A stretch of DNA of 64,000 bases from Rhipidocladum racemiflorum. Taxonomy: Eukaryota; Streptophyta; Magnoliopsida; Poales; Poaceae. The notes below the pieces were generated by a model. It saw only the letters and a list, made by a program, of their open reading frames with translations. It was not told the origin of the DNA and searched no databases. Positions 43,014 through 54,249 of this stretch are shown in pieces. Made by a program: the position numbers and the translations under genes. The first letter of the stretch is position 1, and each line of letters opens with the position of its first letter. The stretch covers positions 31,647,467-31,711,466 of the forward strand of contig CM070592.1 in NCBI GenBank assembly GCA_036346355.1. The letters run 5' to 3'.

Positions 43014-43735
43014 TCTGACCGAAGCCACCGGAGCAGCACCGAAGCCACCAGAGCAGCACAAGGAATCAGGATTGAAGAAGAGCTGATAAGCAAAGGAGCG
43101 TTAGTTCTGGTGGATCGAGGTGTTCTCAGGTGTACCTACTCGACATGATGCAAGCAACTGGTGCTCTTTTTTTTCTTCCAATTTTCACAAGTTCATTGTA
43201 TCATTTTTTTGTTTCATTCTCTAGTAAAGCTGTGTCTTTCGGTTTCATGTAAGTTCCTGCCCTTTTGCTCTCTGGATTACCAAGAGGCAAAAGCCTTCGT
43301 TTATGTTCTCTGAAACTTGTGAATCTTTGTTTCCGGAAAGGAAATAGGGGGGTTATCCCTTTTCAAAAGGAAAAAAATGTGATGTGATGATCGACTTTCA
43401 GAATATGAATTTTGCAAGAAGGATTACAAACATCCAAATGGTAGGGCGAAGGCAACATCAGGACCAACGGAACTCAATATCAGCAGTGGGTGTGTATAAA
43501 ATCACATTTTCCTAAAGTTTAGTACTTCAACTATCTTGTTCCAAGCATCTTTTACTATTTTTGAAAGAAATTACAAGCATCTCTTCTAAATCAGCAACAA
43601 ACGAAAATAGTAGTTTCCATTGTCTATATAGGCATGTTGTTCTTTATGATTGCTTCATTGAACCTTTGGACTTTCTGTTCTGATGATTCTTACACCAATA
43701 GCACAACTCAAATTAACTAAGAATAATAATAATCC
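43014..43735. other. Intergenic sequence, no recognised gene
   Basis: 43021-43060 contains a 20-bp direct repeat (ACCGAAGCCACCGGAGCAGC). The rest is ordinary AT-rich sequence. Confidence 0.35.
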
Positions 43736-43809
43736 TTACATTTTTGTTAGCCCTCCAAAATGTGCTTTTAATTTTTGGATAAAATGAAGAACATGATAAA
43801 TTTTGTGCA

Positions 43810-43927
43810 GCGTAAACACATAATAAGGGAGGAGGAGGGATTGGAGGCGCCATTCTTGGTCATTGAGCCATCGAATCCGCTCCTGCAACGGCGCGTCGGC
43901 GCCGGGCGGCTTCCTCCTCGGCGGCAT
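43810..43927 (-). other. Possible first exon of an unrecognised gene
   Basis: An ATG at 43927 (minus) opens MPPRRKPPGADAPLQERIRW followed by LNDQEWRLQSLLLPYY, which begins basic and then predicts an amphipathic helix. GC content is raised as in grass first exons. A GTGTTT near 43815 could be a donor, but no downstream exon was recognised. It could be a captured or orphaned exon. No function is proposed. Confidence 0.25.
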
Positions 43928-44155
43928 CGCGTCGTATTTGTCAGGAAGATGTCGAGGACGGAGGGAGAAATGGGGGCAGATTTGAGGACTCGCGACTCGG
44001 GAGAGACGAACCCTCGCGAGCTTCTTTTGAACGGTGAAGCCGGGATTGATGAAAAAAAAACGATAGGGAGCGTCACACGCTCACCAGGCCAACGAAAAGG
44101 CCCATTAAGGGCCCACGTAGCGTCTAAATTTGACGGTTTTGATTCTTTGATTCGT

Positions 44156-44400
44156 TAAGAATGCGTTTGGTTCATGATATGAGGTTGAATAGGATGGGAT
44201 GATCCTGCACCATTTGGTTTTATTATTTTGGGTGAATGAGATTGTTCAGCATCTAGAAGGAATATTCTTCAAATTTATATCATTTGATCCAGGATGGGAT
44301 GGTTCCATTCAAGCAACCAAACGCATTAATGACTTTTTCTTGAACCATTTCATACATGTACCACTTGGTACAGCCGTACAGGCAACTAAACGCACCCTAA
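44156..44400. mobile_element. Tourist MITE (PIF/Harbinger type)
   Basis: 44159-44397 (239 bp) starts GAATGCGTTTGGTTC and ends AACTAAACGCACCC. It is flanked by TAA on both sides. The GGGTGCGTTTGGTT end is typical for grass Tourist elements. Confidence 0.8.
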
Positions 44401-45103
44401 GGCGATGTGCCGTTAACTGCGCTCGCGATTTCCTTTCTGAGTTATGTGGATGGAGGTCGGTGACGTGCGATGGAAAATTACATCGCGGATCTTATTCGCG
44501 ATCGTATCTCTGAACCGCATAGCCATCCGTTCCATAATTCATGGTCAAGATCCAAACACCGAACCTGTTTAGGACATCAATAGGCCTCCTTAAGCATGGC
44601 CATCCACTCCTCCGCTACCTTCCCTCCCGGGCGAGGGTGCCCGGTTTGCATTGGCACCCTCAAAAATTAAAAAAAAAATGAAGACACCATATCTTTTGGA
44701 TCAAATTTCTTGATTGAATTTATTCTAATTTGGGTGGTTTAAGATTTGTAAGACCTTTAGCTATGAGAGGTGTTGTATTCGTAGCAAATTTTGAATATAT
44801 ATAGTTATGCATGTAAAATGTGCATTTCCATTGAAAATTTTCCCGTTCCGTCAGTGGACCGTAGCCAGCGCCAGCGATGGCATGTAAACCCTAGCCCACA
44901 TCCTGCTCACTTCATCCGTTTCGATCTCTTCGACGGTTCCACCCGTCCCTCTCCGCTGCACCCTGTCGTTCTCGTCCGAACACTGCTCTGCTGAATGTTA
45001 TGTTACTTGTTAGCTTGATGCCTGCAAGTTTGTGCTACCTCACTGATTCAGTGTCTCTTGCACGCCTACATAAAATCATCTCGTTTCGTTCCCTCCTTGA
45101 TCT
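44401..45103. other. Intergenic sequence, no recognised gene
   Basis: Ordinary AT-rich sequence with short GC-rich patches at 44600-44660 and 44850-44990. Nothing supported. Confidence 0.35.
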
Positions 45104-45345
45104 AAACCCTAAACCCTAAAACGGTAAAAAATACCACAAACCATAAACCATAAAATCCTAACCTATAAACCCTAAGGCCCAACCACTAAATCCTACACCC
45201 TAAACCGAAACCCTAAACCCCAAAACCCAAAACGCTTAAAACCTAAACCCTAAAACCCGAAACCCTGAAACCCTAAACCCTGAAACCCTAAACCCAAAAC
45301 TTTAAACCATAAGACCCTAAACGTAAAACCCTAAATCCTAACCAA
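45104..45345. repeat. Degenerate interstitial telomere-like repeats (CCCTAAA)
   Basis: About 240 bp of CCCTAAA-related units, including perfect AAACCCTAAACCCTAAA at 45108 and many one-base variants (AACCATAAACC, GAAACCCTGAAACCC). Orientation is the C-rich strand on plus. The units are diverged, so the array is old rather than a recently capped break. Confidence 0.85.
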
Positions 45346-46434
45346 AAAACATGGCCTTTCTCACTTTCCATCACCTATAAAATAAAGCAAAAAGGCAGAT
45401 GCCCACAACCAAAAAACAACAATACAAGCCACCAGGAATCCTGCTAATGCTCCTCCAGAAAGGCTATTTACTGTTCCATGTAGTAGGACATGAGTTAAAA
45501 CATCAATGTTTCTTTCAGTTAACAATACCCTCCAGTTCTGATTGTTCATAAGCTTAACACACAAGCATGTGTAATTAGCTCACAAAAGTGTATATTATTG
45601 CCTGCATTGTACAAGATGAGGAATACATATCAGCACATTGACATATATAACAAAAAATAATATTCGTCTTCACCAGATAATGCAATGATATTTACCGTAA
45701 TTGGAGAGGGTGGTATCTTCCGTTTGGTTCTAAAAAACAAAAGTAAGCATTTAGCATGATTAGATTTTGATGCTACATGATTAAGTTGTTAACGATAAAT
45801 ATTTTATCGAAATAACACAGAAAGCAAAATGACACTGGTGTGTTGAATTAAACCTTTGACATACCAACGACTACTTGAGAACTATCCATAAATAAGTTGA
45901 CAGTTTCACTTGAATGACATTTCACCAACTCGGCAACCATACTAAGAAAATTTTGAGCCATAGAAATTTTCTATTCATTCAAGTGACTGATGGCTTACTA
46001 TTTATCGTAGACAGGGACTACGTGTAAATAAACTATAATCTAGGATAACTAAAGCTCTTCACAACCAGGCATAACACTGTAACATAGTGTTACCAAGGAT
46101 AAAAATATCGTCAGTAACCACCCGGTTACCAGCCATACCGGCCCAGACAGGTAAAGAAATAATGATACGAAAAGTTTTGATTTTTTATTTTGAATTGATG
46201 AATAGTAATTCAAGGTGGTGACCGACAAGGAAAGGGTCAGACTAAGTGGTAATCGCCAAAAACCACACAAAGTCAAATTTTAAATTTAAATTTGATAATT
46301 GAAATCTTCCAATGGTACCGACCAGTTCCAGTATTTTTTCCATAAATACTACATATTTCATTATTTACTATATACAACATAAGCAAATACTGGAGGCACA
46401 GAATAAGTATTTTGCACATAGCTGACGAATAGGG

Positions 46435-46437
<3 letters not shown>
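45346..46437. other. Intergenic sequence, no recognised gene
   Basis: A 67-residue minus frame at 45361-45564 has one hydrophobic helix but no recognisable family. The rest is AT-rich without structure. Confidence 0.35.

Positions 46438-46506
<69 letters not shown>
46438..46506. repeat. (AT)n microsatellite, about 34 units
   Basis: A perfect AT dinucleotide run of about 69 bp followed by CATATACACATATA-type variants to 46562. It generates long Tyr/Ile frames that are not genes. Confidence 0.95.
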
Positions 46507-46511
<5 letters not shown>

Positions 46512-46667
46512 TCATATACATATACACATATACACATATATACATACATATACATATACATATGTAAGAATCCACTAGACTTTATCGATGATGAACAGTG
46601 ATTTAGTGAGGAAATTTTAGTGTATTCTTACTATGCTAACATCCCAAAATTGGTATTTTATAGAAAA

Positions 46668-47100
46668 TCTAAACTAATAAAAAAGGAGTTTACCTTCTTT
46701 AATGGATCGTCCAACGGTGACCCAACCCCAGCCCAAACTCCATGCAGTGGACGATCACCCTGGCCTTGCCTTCTCCTTTGCGTGGCCCACCTCCCTCCCC
46801 AAAACCGCTTCATCCTCACATTCTCCACGCCGCCACGGTCCTTCCTGAGTCCCATGTGCTTCCCAACCTCGCGCGCTTCGCCCCGCCTCGCTGGCTTCGC
46901 CTGTTCCCCGCGCCGGAGCACCGGTTCCTTGTGTCACCCCCCTGCCCGCCATCTCGCCGCTTCTTCTCCCGCCGCCGACGTCGGCAGCCACCACGGTTAG
47001 ATGCATGCCGCCGGCCCTGTACATCATGTCAGGATCCCACTAGTAGCGAGAGCAAGAAGAACATTCAAAATTCAGAGAAGCCGGCAAACTAGAAGCCGGC
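46668..47100 (+). mobile_element. Helitron-like 5' end with GC-rich fragment
   Basis: TCTAAACTAATAAAAAAGG, followed by AGTTTACCTTCTTTAATGG and GTCCAACGG, matches in order the start of the unit at 51705 (ACTATTAAAAGAAGGAGTTT, ACTCCTTC, ATGGTCCACAG). A first-exon-like GC-rich stretch (46740-47060) follows; its frames are not recognisable. No 3' end was located. Confidence 0.4.
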
Positions 47101-47400
47101 ATGGGAAACAAAAGAAAGGTCGACTTCACTTCGAAGAAGAGGGACGGCCCAGATCAATTGCTTAGTTACCTTAAGTGAAATCGCATTGATAAGAATTAGA
47201 CTAGTAATTACTGTAGAGGGTGATTTTGCTAGCACTGTGGTTGCTCTTGTCGTTTACATTCTTGTCTGTAATTTCATCTTTCACTGCTGTAAGACTGGAG
47301 ACTATGAATCTGGATCTTTCCGGGGAAAGGGATACGAATTGATTCCCCAAAATTAGTATCTATTAGCGTAACTTAGCTTAGCCTAAAACTCTCACCTTCT
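47101..47400. other. Probable retroelement leader
   Basis: No ORF; it leads into the gag frame at 47401. An LTR boundary could not be fixed. Confidence 0.35.
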
Positions 47401-48045
47401 TTGCTTGAAGTGAGGGCAATCAAAGAGGATTTGGGGGAGTTGAAGAACCTTAAGACTGAATTTGCAGAAATGAAAGAGTTACTCAAGAAGATCTGCTCTA
47501 CTAGTTCACCTAGAGCACAACACACTGGAAGTAAAGTTCAACATAATCTGGAGACAGAGACTGAAGCGGGGATTTCATTGACTGAATCTCCACCTAATGA
47601 AGCACAGGTAACAAACCTTTATGTACCACCTCCTACGTATTTACCAAATGATTGCACAAGAGCTAGGGGATGTGGAGTGCAGTTTACAATAGAACCTAAT
47701 ACTGTAATTCCTGGAGGGAGTAATGTTTGTGCTCAAACTGTGAGGCCTTTGAGTGATCAAAATCATAATCAGTGGACGGCAAATGGGTCAGGATTTTTCC
47801 AGCAACATTGTGTAATGGAAACAAATGGGAATATGAGACCATCAGTAGGGGGATTGAACTCGTATGGATTTAGAGCCAATCCTGGAGTTAGATTATTTGA
47901 TGCACAAATACAACAGTTTATGGGAGTGACCAATAGCAATCATTATTATGCTGAGGCAGTAATCAAAGGACTAAGGCTAGAGATTCCTTTGTTTGATGGA
48001 GAAGATGTGTTAAACTGGTTGAAACAATGTGAAATTTTTTTATGA
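47401..48045 (+). pseudogene. Gypsy gag N-terminal fragment
   Basis: A frame of about 214 residues that starts in a coiled coil (VRAIKEDLGELKNLKTEFAE) and ends in the gag landmark GLRLEIPLFDGEDVLNWLKQ then CEIF. This precedes the capsid in plant Gypsy elements. A run of seven T causes a one-base shift at about 48038, after which EISETPNEQWTS continues in another frame to 48082. There an LTR begins. The first codon lies in-frame upstream of any ATG, so the start is unknown. Confidence 0.75.
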
Positions 48046-48082
48046 GATATCTGAAACTCCTAATGAACAATGGACTTCGAGG

Positions 48083-49058
48083 TGTGGAGTATATTCGCGG
48101 CTCTCTTTCTCGACTTTCCGGAGCTAGGGTTTCAAAAGGGAAGTTTCCGAAAACTCGAGAAATGACGTTTTGAGGTGAATAAGTCCAACGAAACGTAGAT
48201 CAGGGTTTTCACGGCGACTCGATCACGCGAAAAGATCCTTCTAACCCAAACTAGGTTTAACCACTCAGAAAAACAACGATCCATCGCAAGACTAGGGTTT
48301 CTAGGGTTCAACCAAAAGGAAAAGAAGAAGAAAATGAAGAGGAGAAGCTAGGGTTTGCACTTACACCTAGGGTTTAAGCTCAAATCAAAAACCTACCTCT
48401 TGGGGATCTCCTAGACAGCTTGAGGACTCTTCTCCACCCTTGCTCCTGCTCCCACTCGGCCGCCTTGAGCTACAACCGGTTGGCACGCGCGTGAGGGAGT
48501 GGAAGCTCCAAAGGGGAGGAAGGAGAGAAGAGGAAGAGCAAGAGAGAGAGGGGAAGGGAAGAAATGAGGGAGAGGGAGTGAAGAGGAGGCTCTCCCAGGC
48601 ACTTAAGAGCTGAGGATGTGCACGCAAACCGAGACAAAGAGATAAACACGAGCACAGGAGCAACCCTGTCGCTACGGCCAGCAATACCGCTCGAACGGCC
48701 AGATCGCCACTCGGCCAGAGTACCGCGGCAAGATCACAGATCGCCGCCAAAGAGCCTAAAAGTTCTTAATTCCACGGTTTTCGCCACAGCGCTTGATCAA
48801 ATGTCTAGGGGACTTTTGGGATAGGTCCGGGGTATCCTAATGAAGGTTTAGGAACTTAGGTTTGGGTTGTAACTTACACGATTTAAAATTTCACCTGGAA
48901 TCGAATTCAGAAGCTTCGATCGGGAAAATCGATCGAACGAAACGACAAAATGGAATTTGAAAGCAAATAACTTCAAATTAAGACTCAAAAGCAATTCAAA
49001 GAACTAATCCACACTTAATTGGCCTGATTACGATTAATTACAAAACACAGGTGTTACA
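48083..49058 (-). mobile_element. Gypsy-type LTR (976 bp, minus)
   Basis: On the minus strand it starts TGTAACACCTGTGTTTTG at 49058 and ends ATATACTCCACA at 48083. It is AT-rich at the start and GC-rich in the middle. The left flank is gag and the right flank is a different LTR; flanking 5-mers (CGAGG, CCAAC) do not match. It is therefore not a clean solo LTR insertion. Confidence 0.6.
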
Positions 49059-51400
49059 CCAACGCCTCGTTGAAGAGAGCACCTATAACGACACCACTCC
49101 CTCGTTTCATCCATACTACTCGGCCTACCAACATGAATGGTTTAAACTCCAACTAATTTACTAAGTTAAGGCTATCCCATAACTAGCACATGTGGTTGCA
49201 CCATTTGACTCAGTTGATAGCATCAAGTTCGGTCCTTAGGTTGACTCAGGCGAGAATCTCCCCCTATCTACGTGCAATTGCAACTCTCGCACAACACAAT
49301 ACTATCCCTTCTACTGTACAAGAGGGCCCTCTTGTAAGGTACAAGCCAATCCATTGCACCATCAGTTATACCATAACTCGCCTGTGTCTAAATCATAACT
49401 TTTATTTTTATTTTTACCAATATATCGGTATCCTTGACTGCCATATCGAACCTTTTAAAATTGTATGAAGATTCAAGTCCATCATTCTACCCTTTTCTAG
49501 AGCATGGCTACCCATGTTTCATTTCATAGAATGAATATTCCTAGCCTAGGTTTCAACAAGGTTCTCATGTCAATATAATTAAGGAAATTCCACAATTTAG
49601 GAGTACCACTACCATGTCCCTCAACATAGCAACTATACAAAAATTACACGCATGCATAATGGTTTGACAAAACAAAATAGACAATGTAAAATATGGGATC
49701 AAAATGATCGAAGGAGGGTGCTTGCCTGTTTGCTCTTTGTCGAGATTGTTTTTGGGAATGTAGTCGGGGTCGTTATCAACGGACTCCGAAACGTCGTCAG
49801 CTACGCGTTTGAACGATAAGAACCGCGATAAAAGCAAATAACAACAAATCAAAATAGGGCAAAAGGAAATCAGATGCAAGCATCAAATTAAAACTCATCA
49901 AAAGAACATAGCGATTTCAGAAATTTCATACTACCACTTGCATAAAGTTTTATTCGCATTAGGTTTAAGTGAGGTTCTTTTACATTCTTACTAACTTCAA
50001 TCTTTCGGTTTCAAGAAACTGAATTTATGTATTTTAGTATTTATACTTTTGAAATCAAGAAGCTAAGATTGTTTGGATGAATAAAAATTAAGACTTTAAT
50101 GAAAGCATTCGCGTCAATAGTACTTAGCCTTAAGTATATTTTGCACCAAAGTTGATTTATATAAGTTGGGTTTGTAGGATAAAGCTAGAGGTTATATCTA
50201 CATGATTATATGATGATTCCAGTGATGCAAAACAATTTACTTAAGGTTCATTAAGTCTAACTATTCAAATACTACATCAATTGCAACCATAATATTTAAG
50301 CTTATTGTGCTAGTAGGATTCAGATGTAAAGCGAGTTATTAATTACATATTTTTTCATAATATGATAGTACAAACATTGTAGAGTGGTTTTGAGACATTC
50401 TCCCTAATTTTTGCATTTAGACGAGATAATCTACGGGTGGCTAAAAAGGCTTAAGTGATTCTAATTTTCACGTGTTATCGGTGTCGTTTTCGTTTTACGA
50501 TTGTGATTACACCTTAATATATTATACAATAATCTTTTAGGTACTATTAGGGGGTGTTTAAAGGAGTATCTTAAAGTTGGTTTCGCTAAATTTCATTTTT
50601 ATTCGCAACATTTTTCATATAAAGAGGATTAGGGCCTTTAATAGATTAAGTTCCATATTATGTGCATGTGACTTATTTTTGCATAAATAGGAAGTGTACC
50701 ACTTTTTAAAGTTCTAGGATTTGGTTTCATCTAGTTTCGAGTTTGTTTGCAAAAGTTACGACTATTTTAACCATTCTAGTATTGAAACTTCGGCTATTGG
50801 ACTAATACTGCATACCATGGTAAAACTTAAATGTTTTTTCTATATTTGGGGTCCTTATGACCCCAGGAACGCAACTAAACTTGATTTACCAAATTTTGTA
50901 TTCATTTGATCCATATTTTAACTAGTTGAATTTGCATGCAAGAGAGTCTTCGTATAATCATTTTTCTTGTTTCAGCTGAGTTCATTCCTAAATGTTTTCA
51001 CAAAAATGGGGCATCTAGGACGCCAGGAACATGTGGTATTTATTTCAAGATTTTTAGAACCATGGATTACATAGTTGCTTCATAACACATGGAAGGGTCT
51101 TTAAATAAACTTGATTCAAATAATTTAAGATACATGGAACATTTTTATTGTATAATCTGAATCCTTGAGTCTTAATACAAATTTAGAAATTTGTTTCACT
51201 TCATTTGGACCTTCGTAGCAAAAGATATAAAGGAACATACCACTACGCTATTGTGTTGCTTGTGAGAGAGGAGCTAACTAATTTATTAGGGGTATGTTGC
51301 ATGAGGCACAAGGAAACTTAGAGAAAAAGATCAACAGCAATATAGCTGAAAAAGGATTGCAAGCACTGAGCTCACTTCACTGCCGTACCATGTGACTTGT
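49059..51400 (-). mobile_element. Gypsy LTR remnant related to 35.6-37.6 kb
   Basis: TACTAAGTTAAGGCTATCCC, ACTAGCACATGTGGTTGCAC, ATCAAGTTCGGTCCTTAG and CTACGTGCAATTGC occur in the same order as at 35858-35970. This shows two copies of one LTR family. Downstream parts (GCTTGCCTGTTTGCTCTT at 49720 and 36440) also correspond. No coding. The right limit is approximate. Confidence 0.6.
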
Positions 51401-51462
51401 GATTTGGTATCTTATCTTATCTTAACTATTCTTATCTTAACTATTATATTATATAATTATAA

Positions 51463-51703
51463 TCTCTACTATATAAAGTGAGAGTTTCTTCCCACGTCAC
51501 ATTAATTGCCCTGCTTAATTGCTCTACTTAATTGCCTGCTTAATTGCCCTACGCAAGAAACGAAGCGTTGCTTTAATTAGCCAGCTTTTGCAAAAAACGA
51601 AGCGTTAAAGATAGATGTTTGATCTTATGAAATAGTATTTTTTTAATCTTTATTTTTTGTTATCAATTTTATTTTTCGTAGCAACGCACGGGCATATAAC
51701 TAG
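51463..51703 (+). mobile_element. Small non-autonomous Helitron (241 bp)
   Basis: Begins TCTCTACTATATAAAGTG preceded by A, ends GCAACGCACGGGC...ACTAG followed by T. These are Helitron hallmarks: TC start, CTAG end, A/T target. The GCAACGCACGGGC end is common in grass Helitrons. No coding. Confidence 0.8.
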
Positions 51704-51987
51704 TAACTATTAAAAGAAGGAGTTTACTCCTTCACACCTATGGATGGTCCACAGCGCCGGCCCAAACTTGCGAAAGGCCCATTTCGCACACGTAGCGGAT
51801 CTTTTCCGTCGCGGTCTTTCCCCCTTCACCGACGGTGACGCACTTCACCTCGCCCGTATCGCCTCCGCCCCACGATCTCCACGCCCCGCCGCTTCCATCC
51901 CTACCATCTCCTCGCCTCGCCTCGCATCGCCCTATCGCCTTGCACCAACCTCCACCGACGCCAGCAGCAGATCCACTACTCCCTCCG

Positions 51988-53757
51988 ATGACGCGCGTGG
52001 CACGGACGGAGACACGGAAGCTCGCGGAGCTAGAGCCGGTCAAGCCGTCGCCTCCCACACCGTCCATCGCCCCGCCCACTCGCCCCTCACGCCGTCGCCC
52101 GATCTCCCCCCACGTCTCCCCCACTCTTCCCCATCTGCGCAAGCCTCCCGCTCCCATGGCGCCGAGCTCCCCCTACACGGCTACACCCCCCCCATGGCGT
52201 CGAGCTCCCCCCTCCTGCGCCGCTCGCACGCGCTCCTTCGCCCGCAAGTGGCCTGCCTCCACCGAGCCCGAGCTCGACCGCCCCGAGCCCACCAAGCGCG
52301 CCCGCAAGGCGTCTGATTCGGCGAAGGCGCCCGGGAGGAAGAAGAAGGCGGGGGAGCCGGAGGATGCCGAGAGGCCGGCGGAGGATTTTGTGATGTCGGT
52401 TGTATTGCTTTGTTGGGTTAATTTTGTGATGGTTAATTTGGCGGCGGGCAGATCATCGCCAGGTGACGACTCCGGAGAACTTTTCTTGCCGTCACATCTG
52501 TGAATTTCCTATTACTTTGGGTCAATTAGATTTCGCAGCTGCTACTGTGTAGATACGTGCTGCTTTTGTTTGTTCACGTCGCGTGAATACTGCCTGTGCT
52601 GGGTTTGCTTCTTTTACTTGTGGTATTTGTTCCGGGGATTGGTGCTGAAATCTTGGTTCGTCCTGTGTTAGTGTGCAACATTTTAGGCTCTGCGTATGCT
52701 AGCCTTGCAGCTTTTCATGCGTTTTCGTGCCCGCGATTGTGCCTGAAATGGCTCATAATTCATGGTGAATTGGAGGGATATGCATGGGTATCTAGGACCG
52801 TTGCAAATATACTCAATTGCTCAGAGTAGTTTCATGTATGAATTTTGCTGCTTCTGTGATTAATCTAGGATCCTAGGTTTGTTTGTCGATATTGCTGCTT
52901 GTCGTTGTTGTGCGTTACGGGAGGGATATGCATTGTATGTTATCTGAGAAAATGCACTCGGTAATATTTTGACGGGCTACTGGATTCAGGTTATTAATCT
53001 CGTGGTCAGATTTTGTTCACCATGAGTTGATTTTGCATTTGGGCTGCTATACTCTGACTATTTCCTCCTGAACAAAATGCACCTTTGAGAATTATGTACA
53101 ACAGATGAGTTGAGGAAAGATATTGGGGAGGGTGACTTCATATAATTAATTTTGTTCCCCCCCTGTGCACAAGGTTCTGTTGACTATGTTTATGCAATGC
53201 ATCATCTTTTGAAATCTGAATACTCGTTCTTTTTTTTATACCACTGCACGCTTTGGTGAAGTTCTAAGGGCATAATCCTGTTTTCTTTTCTCCCCTTAGT
53301 GTTGCAGAGGATATTCAGGCTATGCTAGAAGATACCAAGTTGAGGTTTGAGAAGGAAAGGTATTTCACTTACTTGTGATTGTGAATTTGTCCTCCATGTA
53401 ACTGCAACATAGTATTTATATTTTTCAGTTGCTACTGCATGAACAATTACATCTGAAACCAGTTACTAAAAATAAAAACTGCCCATCGTTATTAAGAATG
53501 TACTTTACTATTCAGTGTTCTATTTGCATGTGCAGGCATAATTTGTTGAAAGTATTGTCAAACACTTCCAAACAGGTATTCAACATTTCATACAGAACAA
53601 CCAACCAATTTACTGTTTTACGTAAGATTGAATGATGCCATGTGATTTGTACTAATAGCAGTGTGAAAGTTCATTGAACGAAGAGTACACCAACTTTCAA
53701 GAAACATACGAAAGGTTCTGTAAAGAAAAAAAGATGCACATGTACAGACTTTCAGAG
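51988..53757 (+). pseudogene. Captured 5' exons of a coiled-coil protein gene
   Basis: A GC-rich first exon has an ATG at 51988 (MTRVARTETRKLAELEPVKP), is Pro/Arg/Lys-rich, and runs to about 52400. Exons at 53300-53359 (VAEDIQAMLEDTKLRFEKER), 53536-53575 (HNLLKVLSNTSKQ) and 53662-53757 (CESSLNEEYTNFQETYERFC then KEKKMHMYRLSE) follow with proper AG/GT borders and matching phases. Together they form an alpha-helical coiled coil after a basic disordered N-terminus. The layout faintly recalls small meiotic-axis coiled-coil proteins (ASY4 type), but this is a guess. The first donor looks altered (TCG/GTTGTA with a phase misfit) and the 3' exons are absent. Confidence 0.6.
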
Positions 53758-54150
53758 GTACGTCAAATGAGAACTAGATGCCATTTTCGCATGAGTATTG
53801 CATATATCCCGTGCTTATAACTAAATATGTATCTAGGGCATCGTGTGATCATTGTTTTCTTATTGGTTTCTTCCGCTGTATATGAATTGTGCCTCTTGTG
53901 AAAATGGTATCATTGATTTTGGGTTGATTGATTTTCTTCTGGTGTAGTAGAGTCTAGAGGACAATTTTACTCCTTTTGTGCTTGGTGGTTTGTTTACTAA
54001 AATGTGCTGTTCTTGGCTGGTTGTTGCTTGTCTATGGATTTAAATGCTGCACCCATAAAGAGTTGTGAAGTTCTTGTTGATTTTGCAAATATATTAGCCT
54101 ATCACCTAACTTACTTAACTGCCAAGTTCTATGTGTGAATTTTTTTTCAG

Positions 54151-54245
54151 ATAACGCTGGGACGAACAAGGCGGCGTCCAGCGACACATCCCTCAACACC
54201 AAGCGGCTCGATGAGGACACCGAGAGCCTTGCCCGTGAGCAATCA
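54151..54245 (+). pseudogene. MBF1: Captured exon of MBF1 (multiprotein bridging factor 1)
   Basis: After a polypyrimidine tract and CAG acceptor at 54150 the frame reads NAGTNKAASSDTSLNTKRLD then EDTESLARE. This is the segment of plant MBF1a/b that links the N-terminal domain to the helix-turn-helix domain (a transcriptional coactivator bridging TBP and bZIP factors). Similarity ends after about 30 residues and the HTH domain is missing. It lies 400 bp downstream of an unrelated coiled-coil gene piece in the same orientation, which fits sequential capture. Confidence 0.75.
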
Positions 54246-54249
54246 TCAG

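Noticed and set aside
45361..45564. Small membrane protein (67 residues, one hydrophobic helix)
   Set aside because: No recognisable family, no splice or promoter context, and such frames are expected by chance in this length of sequence.
46273..46575. Tyr/Ile-rich ORFs of 66-100 residues
   Set aside because: Direct translation of the AT microsatellite.
51744..52316. Plus-strand and minus-strand Pro/Ser/Arg- and Gly-rich ORFs over the GC-rich exon
   Set aside because: They are shadows of the frame starting at 51988, which alone connects in orientation to the downstream exons. High GC keeps all frames open.
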